Part shown: in pieces, positions 16,804-24,500 of the stretch | How the letters are laid out: each line of letters begins with the position of its first letter | Position numbering within the stretch: position 1 is the stretch's first letter | Assembly: GCA_026984455.1 (NCBI GenBank) | Contig: JALSSC010000036.1 | Location: 1 to 56,551 of the forward strand | Reading direction: 5' to 3' | From: Chromatiaceae bacterium | GTDB lineage: Bacteria > Pseudomonadota > Gammaproteobacteria > Chromatiales > Chromatiaceae | DNA length: 56,551 nucleotides | Notes under the pieces: generated by a model | Told to the model about the DNA's origin: nothing | Database searches by the model: none | The model's input: only the letters and a program-made list of their open reading frames with translations | Translations under genes and position numbers: made by a program

Positions 16804-17178
16804 ATGTCCGGTTCCCGCGTGATCGGCACGCCCTTGTTGGCCGTTCGTTGGGCCCTGACAGGCGCGATGTTGTTTGGAGGCATGACCGCCGCTGGCGACG
16901 AGGAGGATTTCCTCGACACGCTGCAAGCGGATGCGGCACGGGTCGAAGGGCCGCTGGGGGCGGCACCGGTCCCCGCGATGCCGGTTTCTGTGGAGGATCG
17001 GAGGCGGGCGCGCAAGGCCTTCGAGGCCGCGTTGGAGGAAAACAATCGGGGGACTTGGTTGTTCTACCGCAGGCTGCCGCGCAGGTATCGCGACGAGGTC
17101 TTCGAGGATCACCTGCGCGGGGCCTCCACAGCAAAAATACGTACCAAGATCCTGCAGCGGTATCTGCACGGGCGTTGA
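16804..17178 (+). CDS. Small exported hypothetical protein
   Basis: This 124-residue protein has an N-terminal hydrophobic stretch (LLAVRWALTGAMLFGGMTAA) consistent with a Sec signal peptide. The mature part is charged, with Asp/Glu-rich (GDEEDFLDTLQADAARVEG) then Arg/Lys-rich (RDEVFEDHLRGASTAKIRTKIL) segments. AGGAGG at about 16789-16794 fits ATG 16804, so the longer upstream frame is rejected. No family recognised. It precedes the rhodanese-like gene by 65 bases and may be co-transcribed with it and pilG. Confidence 0.6.
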   Translation: MSGSRVIGTPLLAVRWALTGAMLFGGMTAAGDEEDFLDTLQADAARVEGPLGAAPVPAMPVSVEDRRRARKAFEAALEENNRGTWLFYRRLPRRYRDEVFEDHLRGASTAKIRTKILQRYLHGR

Positions 17179-17243
17179 TCGTGTCCATGGGGCGCGGGTC
17201 CCGTGCAGGTCTGACCGATGCAACGACTGTTTCGGAGAAAAAC

Positions 17244-17972
17244 GTGAAAACACTCCATAAGTCTGTGTGGGGGACGTTGATCCTGCTGTTCGCCGGCTGC
17301 GGGTTCGCGGAGGGACCTGCGACGGGGATCGGGATCCCGCTCTACCCGGGCAAGCCCTATATACACGTCATGTTCCAGGGCCGTTCGATCCGGGTGCAAC
17401 GGATCCAGGACCCGGACTACGAACTCAAGGGCTACTATGCCAAGACAGCACGCAAGTGCCCGCCCTATTGCCTGCAGCCCGAGCACGCCGCCCCCGGGGT
17501 GGAGACGGTGGGCGAGATCGAGGTCCTGAAGTTCATGGAGCGGGATCTGCGCGATGGCACGGGCATCCTGATAGATGCCCGCCTGCCCTCCTGGTTCCAC
17601 CGCGGCACCCTCCCGGGGGCGGTGAACTATCCGTTCACCCTGTTCGTCGACAAGACCGATACGGATCCGGAGGTTGCAAGGTTGTTCAAGCAGTTCGGCG
17701 CCAAGCCCAGGGGTGAGCTGGGGTTCATCCGGCGCAAGCTGGAGGCCTGGGGGCTGGTGGATCCGGGGCTGGTGGATGCCCACTGGGATTTCAATCAGGC
17801 CAAGGATCTGTTGCTGTTCTGCAACGGGCCGGCCTGTGGCCAGTCGCCACGGGCCATTCGTGGGTTGGTTGCGCTGGGTTATCCCGCTTCCAAACTGCAC
17901 TATTATCGCGGTGGAATGCAGCTTTGGGAGTTGTGGGGGCTGACCACGGTGGTTCCCTCGGAGAAGCCGTGA
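17244..17972 (+). CDS. Exported rhodanese-like domain protein
   Basis: This 242-residue protein has a signal sequence possibly ending in a lipobox-like FAGC (about residue 19), then a CPPYC pair, then a rhodanese domain: GTGILIDARLPSWFHRGTLPGAVN and the active-site Cys loop LLFCNGPACGQSPRAI, followed by LGYPASKLHYYRGGM. Rhodaneses move sulfane sulfur or bind thiols. The exported CxxC-plus-rhodanese layout resembles proteins of unknown detailed role in respiratory gene neighbourhoods. GTG 17244 with CGGAG upstream is preferred; the longer frame runs through the previous gene. It is followed closely by pilG. Confidence 0.75.
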   Translation: MKTLHKSVWGTLILLFAGCGFAEGPATGIGIPLYPGKPYIHVMFQGRSIRVQRIQDPDYELKGYYAKTARKCPPYCLQPEHAAPGVETVGEIEVLKFMERDLRDGTGILIDARLPSWFHRGTLPGAVNYPFTLFVDKTDTDPEVARLFKQFGAKPRGELGFIRRKLEAWGLVDPGLVDAHWDFNQAKDLLLFCNGPACGQSPRAIRGLVALGYPASKLHYYRGGMQLWELWGLTTVVPSEKP

Positions 17973-17997
17973 ATTCGGGTACGCGGAGGTTGTGCAC

Positions 17998-18423
17998 ATG
18001 ACGGGAGGGGCGGTGGATCTCCAGGGCACGAAGGTCATGGTGGTGGACGACAGCAAGACCATTCGGCGCTCCGCCGAGAACCTGTTGCGCAAGGCGGGCT
18101 GTGATGTGGTCACCGCCAATGACGGTTTCGAGGCCCTGGCCAGGATCGTGGAGGAAGAACCCGATCTGGTCTTCGTGGATATCATGATGCCCCGCCTCGA
18201 TGGTTACCAGACCTGTGCCTTGATCAAGAACAATGCCCATTTCAAGGACCTCCCGGTGATCATGTTGTCCAGCAAGGACGGCCTGTTCGACAAGGCGCGC
18301 GGCCGGATCGTGGGTTCCGAGGCCTACCTCACCAAACCCTTTGCCCGCGATGAGCTGCTCGGGATGGTGGAGCGCTACCGGCGCGGCTGGGATCGGCACA
18401 GGGATTCCGGGGGCGATCACTAA
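17998..18423 (+). CDS. pilG: Twitching motility response regulator PilG
   Basis: This is a single-domain CheY-like receiver of about 141 residues. It has the acidic pair (VMVVDDSKT), phosphoacceptor Asp (LVFVDIMMPRLDG), Thr/Ser position (IMLSSKDG) and Lys (YLTKPFA). PilG of the Pil-Chp system drives pilus extension and cAMP signalling in Pseudomonas. GGAGG at 17985-17989 is 8 nt before ATG 17998 and only 2 nt before the GTG at 17992, so the ATG is chosen. Placement beside gshB and before pilH supports the name. Confidence 0.9.
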   Translation: MTGGAVDLQGTKVMVVDDSKTIRRSAENLLRKAGCDVVTANDGFEALARIVEEEPDLVFVDIMMPRLDGYQTCALIKNNAHFKDLPVIMLSSKDGLFDKARGRIVGSEAYLTKPFARDELLGMVERYRRGWDRHRDSGGDH

Positions 18424-18431
18424 GACTTCAG

Positions 18432-18881
18432 GTGGATGACACTCAGACGATGAAACGTTTTCTGAAAAAACTGAAGGGGAGTGACGGGCCATCATCTCCA
18501 CCAGCGGCCATGTCCAAGGGCCGTGTATTGATCGTGGACGATTCTCCGACGGAGGTTCACGTCTTGAGCCGGATCCTGACGAAGGCGGGCTTCGAAGTGG
18601 AGGCGGCATTGGATGGGGAGCAAGGGATCGAGGCGGCGCGCACCGGCCATCCGGACGTCATCCTGATGGACGTGGTGATGCCTGTGCTCAATGGTTTTCA
18701 GGCCACTCGCAGACTCCACAACGATCCCGAGACCCGGGCCATTCCCGTCATCATGGTCACCACCAAGGACCAGGAGACCGACAAGAGCTGGGGCATGCGT
18801 CAGGGTGCCCAGGCCTATCTGGTCAAGCCGGTGGCCCCGGCCGAACTCGTGGCCCGGATCGAGGAGGTGATGGGTGGTTGA
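18432..18881 (+). CDS. pilH: Twitching motility response regulator PilH
   Basis: This is a CheY-like receiver with a short basic N-terminal extension. Key residues are in VLIVDDSPTE, ILMDVVMPVLNG, IMVTTKDQ and AYLVKPVAP. In Pseudomonas, PilH opposes PilG and promotes pilus retraction. Starts at GTG 18432, ATG 18450 or ATG 18510 are all possible; the last gives the usual about 121-residue size. It overlaps pilI by 8 bases. Confidence 0.88.
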   Translation: MDDTQTMKRFLKKLKGSDGPSSPPAAMSKGRVLIVDDSPTEVHVLSRILTKAGFEVEAALDGEQGIEAARTGHPDVILMDVVMPVLNGFQATRRLHNDPETRAIPVIMVTTKDQETDKSWGMRQGAQAYLVKPVAPAELVARIEEVMGG

Positions 18882-19440
18882 GGCCTCGGTGGGTCGGACC
18901 TTGGATGCAGAGGGCCTGTATGGGCTGCTGGAGGGCATCGAACACCGGGCAATCGCGGGGGCCAAGGGCCTGCCTCAGCAGCGTCGGATCGAGGTCACTT
19001 GGGAAGGGGTCCTGTTCACCTTGAGCAGGGAGCGCCTGGTGGCCGCGCTGGACCAGGTCAAGGAGATCCTCAACTATCCCGACGTGGTGACCCGGGTCCC
19101 GGGTACCCGGGGCTGGGTCAAGGGGATCGCCAATGTGCGTGGCGACCTGCTGCCGTTGATCGATCTCGAGTCGTTCCTGTGGGGGCACAGTGCATCCATC
19201 CGTCGCCGAAGCCGGATTCTGGTGATCGAGTTCGCGGGTCAGCGTGTGGGCATGCTCGTGGGGGAGATGGTGGGTATCCGGCATTTCTCCAGGGCCGCCA
19301 GGATGGCTGTCCGCACGGATCTGGACCCGGTACTTGCCCCCTATGTCACCGGGGCCTACGGGTTGGGCGACGAACTTTGGTCCGTGTTCGATGTGCAGCA
19401 GCTCGCCGCCGATCCTCGTTTTCGTGTAGCCGCTGGCTGA
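18874..19440 (+). CDS. pilI: CheW-like adaptor PilI
   Basis: This 188-residue CheW-domain protein would link PilJ to the ChpA kinase. CheW features are LFTLSRERLVAALDQVKEIL, VKGIANVRGDLLPLIDLESFL, RSRILVIEFAGQRVGMLVGEM and the final LWSVFDVQQL. GAGGAGG at 18861-18867 sets GTG 18874 as the start. The gene order pilG-pilH-pilI-pilJ is standard. Confidence 0.9.
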   Translation: MVEASVGRTLDAEGLYGLLEGIEHRAIAGAKGLPQQRRIEVTWEGVLFTLSRERLVAALDQVKEILNYPDVVTRVPGTRGWVKGIANVRGDLLPLIDLESFLWGHSASIRRRSRILVIEFAGQRVGMLVGEMVGIRHFSRAARMAVRTDLDPVLAPYVTGAYGLGDELWSVFDVQQLAADPRFRVAAG

Positions 19441-19486
19441 GGCCGTAGCGTGGAGAGAATTCAATCATGGGTAGGAGAGTCTCAAT

Positions 19487-21520
19487 ATGAAACCCAGGTC
19501 TTCCAGGAAAGGTGACGGTACCCCTCGGGGGGTGGTGCTATTGGCCGTTCTATTGCTGGCATCGCTGGTGCTGGCGTTGGTGAGTTTCTTTCATGTCCAG
19601 CGTTGGGCCGGCTACAGTTCCCAGTATCTCTCCATCGCGGCCGATGAACAGATCCTCGCACAGCGTATGGCGAGGTATGGGGTCGCTGCGATCCAGGGCG
19701 ATGCCTCGGCATTCAAGATGCTGCGAGAGGCCCGCACCCGGTTCGACAAGGAGATCGGGCGGTTGAAGAAGGGCGGCAACGGCCTGCCCCCCTCCCCCCC
19801 CGAGGTGAGCGAACCCCTGAGCAAGGCCGAAGAGGCCTGGCTCGGTCTGCGTGAAGAGGTCGACAAGATCCTGGGCAGCCAGGATGCGATCCTGAACGTC
19901 GACAGGTTGACCCGGGACACCACGGGCCTCATTCCAAAGCTCTACGACACCACCAATGCCGTGGTGCAGCACCTGTTGGATACAGGTGCCAGTAGTCGCC
20001 AAGTCTATCAGGCGACCCTGCAACTGATGTTGGCGGAACGCATCGCCAACAATCTGCGCCTTGTTCTGGAAGGGGGTGATACCACACTCACCGCCATCGA
20101 CCGCTTCAGTCAGGATGCCGATCGCTTCGGCCAAGTGCTCGATGCGATGCGGAACGGCAACGACCACCTGGGAATCTCGGCGTTAAAGGACAAAGAGGCA
20201 CGGAAGGTTCTGTCCGAGGCCACCGAGGTGTTCGCCCAGGTCAGGGACAATGCCACCAAGTTGGTGGCATTGGCGCCCGATGTGCTGCCCGCCCTGGATT
20301 CGGTAAACCGCCTCAACCGCGCCAGTGATGAACTCAGCGACGTGCTCGAACGGCTGATCGCCGCCTATCGATCCGAGCCCGGACGCTTAACCGTTCTGGG
20401 GTATCGAGTCGGTCCCTTTACGGTGCTGATCCTTGGTGGTCTCAGTGTCATCTTCCTGATCATCATGGGAGGGCAGTTGTTGCTGCATGCCCGCCGCCGG
20501 GAGGAGGAATCGCGGGCCATCAACGAGGCCAACCAGAAGGCCATCCTCACCCTGTTGGATGAGATGGGCGATCTCGCCGACGGTGATCTGACGGTGCAGG
20601 CGACGGTGACCGAGGACATCACCGGAGCCATTGCGGATTCCATCAATTACGCTATCGAGGCCCTGCGTAATCTGGTCACCACCATCAACGGCACCTCAGA
20701 GAAGGTCTCGGGGGCCTCTCAGGAGACACGGGCGACTGCCATGCATCTGGCCGAGGCGAGCGAGATGCAGACCCAGCAGATCACGCAGACCACCAGTGCC
20801 ATCAAGGAAATGACAGAGGCCATGGAGCAGATGACCAAAGACGCCAAGGAATCGGCCGATGTGGCCCAGCGTTCGGTGGAGATCGCCGGCAAGGGCGGTG
20901 CCACGGTGCGCAACACCATTCGTGGGATGGACACCATCCGCGAGCAGATCCAGGAGACCTCCAAGCGAATCAAGCGGTTGGGTGAGAGTTCCCAGGAGAT
21001 CGGCGATATCGTGGAACTCATCGACGACATCGCCGACCAGACCAACATCCTGGCCTTGAATGCGGCCATGCAGGCAGCCATGGCCGGCGAGGCCGGGCGC
21101 GGTTTCGCGGTGGTGGCGGACGAGGTCCAACGTCTCGCCGAGCGTTCCAGTAACGCCACCAAGCAGATCGAGGCCCTGGTGAAGACCATCCAGGCCGACA
21201 CCAACGAGGCGGTGGCCTCAATGGAGGCCAGTACTTCGGGTGTGGTGAGTGGGGCCAAGCTGGCGGAGGAGGCCGGCGCTGCCCTGCTGGAGATCGAGAA
21301 CGTGTCCAACTACATCGCGGATCTGACCCGTAAGATCGCCGATTCGGCCGAGCGCCAGTCGCTACGCGCGGGCGAGGTCGACACCAACATGACCGTGATC
21401 CAGGAGATCACCACCCAGACCGCCGAAGGCACCCGGGAAACGGCGGCCAAGGTCGGCGAACTGGTGGATTTGGCGGTGGAGTTGCAACGGACGGTGGCTG
21501 GCTTCCGGTTGCCGGCCTGA
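19487..21520 (+). CDS. pilJ: Methyl-accepting chemotaxis protein PilJ
   Basis: This 677-residue transducer has one TM near residues 12-34 ([20 protein letters not shown]), a periplasmic helical sensor (about 35-300) and a second TM near 303-325 ([19 protein letters not shown]). A HAMP-like linker and a long signalling coiled coil follow. The hairpin tip near residue 515 reads [20 protein letters not shown] then [19 protein letters not shown], where Pseudomonas PilJ also deviates from the canonical MCP NAAIEAARAGE. AGGAGA precedes the ATG. It senses pilus/surface cues in Pseudomonas (known there). Confidence 0.95.
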   Translation: MKPRSSRKGDGTPRGVVLLAVLLLASLVLALVSFFHVQRWAGYSSQYLSIAADEQILAQRMARYGVAAIQGDASAFKMLREARTRFDKEIGRLKKGGNGLPPSPPEVSEPLSKAEEAWLGLREEVDKILGSQDAILNVDRLTRDTTGLIPKLYDTTNAVVQHLLDTGASSRQVYQATLQLMLAERIANNLRLVLEGGDTTLTAIDRFSQDADRFGQVLDAMRNGNDHLGISALKDKEARKVLSEATEVFAQVRDNATKLVALAPDVLPALDSVNRLNRASDELSDVLERLIAAYRSEPGRLTVLGYRVGPFTVLILGGLSVIFLIIMGGQLLLHARRREEESRAINEANQKAILTLLDEMGDLADGDLTVQATVTEDITGAIADSINYAIEALRNLVTTINGTSEKVSGASQETRATAMHLAEASEMQTQQITQTTSAIKEMTEAMEQMTKDAKESADVAQRSVEIAGKGGATVRNTIRGMDTIREQIQETSKRIKRLGESSQEIGDIVELIDDIADQTNILALNAAMQAAMAGEAGRGFAVVADEVQRLAERSSNATKQIEALVKTIQADTNEAVASMEASTSGVVSGAKLAEEAGAALLEIENVSNYIADLTRKIADSAERQSLRAGEVDTNMTVIQEITTQTAEGTRETAAKVGELVDLAVELQRTVAGFRLPA

Positions 21521-21550
21521 GCGGCCTGAAGGAGAACGACGGAGCCTTTC

Positions 21551-24500
21551 ATGGCGCAGCATAGAACCGTGGCCGGCCTGCCCTGGGTGCGGGAGGAACT
21601 GGCTGAAGTCATCCGCAAGGCCAGGGACGCCTTGGAGGAATATATCGAGGGTGGGGGGCAGAGCCTGGTCCTCAAGCCCTGTGCCGCCTACCTCGAACAG
21701 GTGCGCGGGGTACTGGAGATGCTGGAACTCACGGGCGCCATGCATCTGGCCGAAGAGATGCGCCAGTCGGTGGCCGCCCTTATCGAGCGAACTCCCGAGG
21801 ATCCGCGTGAGGCCGCCGAGGCCTTGGTCCTCGCCCTGATCCAGCTTCCCGATTATCTGGAGAAGCTGGGGACGGGAGGGGAGGATATGCCCCTGTTGCT
21901 GTTGCCGGCGATCAACGATCTGCGGGTCTCCCGCGGTGAGCCGCCGCTCACCGAGGCCGATCTGGTCCTGGCCGATCTGGGCCGCGACACCGTGGATGCG
22001 GACAGGGAAGCAGAAGCAGGTGCGACGGGGTTGCGGCAGGAGGTCCGTGGCTTGCGTCCTGTCTTCCACAGACATCTGCTCGCCTGGTTCAAGGGCCAGA
22101 ATGCGGAGCAGGCCCTTGCTGATCTGTTCGCCGACCTGGAAGAGGCCTTGGCCCCCGGGGGCCTGTTGCGGGCCGGGGTGCGGGCCGCACGTGTGTTGAT
22201 GATAGAAGTTGTGAGTGGCGATGTGCCTGCCGACAAAGAGGTCAAGACCCTGGTGGGGCGCATGGACCATGTGTTCAAGCACCTTCTGCAAGGCAACACG
22301 CCGCGGCAGACGGCCGAGGACGAGCGTGGGCTGATTCGGGACCTGTTGCGGCGGGTGGCGCACAGTGAGAGCAGCCACCCGGAGGCCATCGCCTTGCGCG
22401 CGGACCTCGATCTCGATCATCTGTTTCCTTCCCCGGAGGTATTGGCCGAGTCTCGTCGTAAGCTGCTCGGCCCCGGCAGCGGGGTGATGGCGAGTATACG
22501 CGATGCCGCCGCCACTGAACTCCTGCCCATCAAGGATGCGCTGGACCTTTACATCCGTGGCGGGGTCCAGGATATCGCTCGGCTGCGCGAACTCGGTGAC
22601 CCTATCGAGCGCCTCTCAAAGACCCTGGACATGGTGGCCCTGGACGGGCTTTCCGGACGCCTGAGGCGGCGTGCCGGCGAGCTGCGCGCCCTGGCCGACG
22701 GTGAGGCGCCGGCCGAATCTCTGCTCATGAGTATCGCGGGAGATCTTCTGGCGGTGGAGTCCACCCTCGACGACCTGGCGCGTGATCATGGAGCGGAGCA
22801 GGGTGAGGGAGGTGCACCTTCACCCGCCGAGTTGGCGCGACTGCGGACTCAGACCCTTGGCGAGGCCAAGATCGACCTGACCAAGGCCAAGGAGGCCATC
22901 ACCGATTTCATCACCGACAGCCGTGATACCGAGCGCATTGCTCTGGTTTCCGGGCTGTTTCAGCGGGTCGCCGGGGTCCTGAGATTACTCTCCCAGGAAC
23001 GGGCGGCGGGGCAACTGGAGCGCGTGAACGCCTTCATCAGGGACCAGCTTCTGGCCCGTGGCCGGGTTCCCGAAGACGACGTGCTGGAGGCCCTGGCGGA
23101 TGCCATCAGTGCCATCGAATACTTCATGGAGGCCCTGGCCGAGGAACGTGCCGACCGGGATCGGATCCTAAACATGGCCGAAGACGCCCTCGCCCAGATG
23201 GAGCGAGCCCAAGCCCGGGAGTCTTCCGAGGTCTCCCTGCCGGAGCAAGAGGCAGCGCCGGCCGGAAAGGTCGCGGTTGCCGAGCCCGAACCGGTCGTCG
23301 AGACGGGTGGCGTGGATCTGTTGCCACTCGAGGTGGACAGCGAACTTCTGGAGATCTTCCTTGAAGAGGCGCGGGAGGAGGAGGAGGCCATCGCCGGCAA
23401 CTATCCTCGTTGGCGGGAGGATCCCGAGGACCAGGCCGCGCTTGCCAGTATCCGCCGTTCGTTTCATACCCTCAAGGGCAGTGGTCGTCTGGTCGGCGCC
23501 GAGGCCATCGGGGAGTACGCCTGGGCGGTGGAGAATCTGCTCAATCGCATCATCGACCAGACGCGCGTGGCGACACCGGAGATCCTCGCATACCTGGATC
23601 GGGCGGTCGCGGCGCTACCCGGCCTCATATCCGCGCTCGCGGGGGAGCCAGCGCCCGAACTGAACCTCGACGACATGATCGAGACGGGGCATCGGCTCGC
23701 CGAGCAGCCCGCAGAGGCCGCAGAATCCCTTTCCGAGCCCTCTTCCGAGGCCTCGGCGCCGGAATCGCTTCCGCTTCCGGAAGAGATTTCCGCTCCGGGT
23801 CTGGAAGACAGTGAACTGCGCGAGATCTTCCGGGAAGAGGCGGGCGAACATCTCGATGCGCTCAGGGCCTTTCTCGCCCGATGCCGGGAGCACCGCGGTG
23901 CCTGTGTGGTGGAAGACTCCCTCGTGCGGGACTTCCATACTCTCTCCGGCAGTGCGCGTATGACCGGTCTGGACGCCCTGGCAGACCTTGCCAAGGCGTT
24001 CGAACTCAAGGCGCTCGAATGGCAGGAGGCCGGCAGCGCAATGGGCGGGGAGTTCCTTGGCCTGTGCGAGCGAGCGGTGGAGGTGATCGGGGCCCTGGTG
24101 GGGGGGGGACTCGAAGGGGGCGGGAAGGCGGGGGCCGACGCCCTGCTGGAGCGGGTGCGCGGTATACAGCCGGGAGCGGAGGTGTCTCCGGAGATGGAGG
24201 AGGTGGGCGAGGGATCGGCGACCGGGATCGAGGACGAGGAGGAGATCGAGATCTTGCCGCCGCCCGTGGAGTTCTCGGAACCGCCTGTCGCGCCCGCGGG
24301 GCCTGCCGAGGCCGTCTCCGAGCCGGTGTCGGGGTCCGTGGAGGAGGTGTCCCCGCCCGAGGAGGCACCGGTCGCGCCCCTGGAGGAGGTCCCGGTCCCC
24401 GCTGGCGAGGCCGAAGAGGTCCCCGGGCTTTCGCCGGGCGGGCCCGCGGGGCCTGCCGAGGCCGTCTCCGAGCCGGTGTCGGGGCCCGTGGAGGAGGTGT

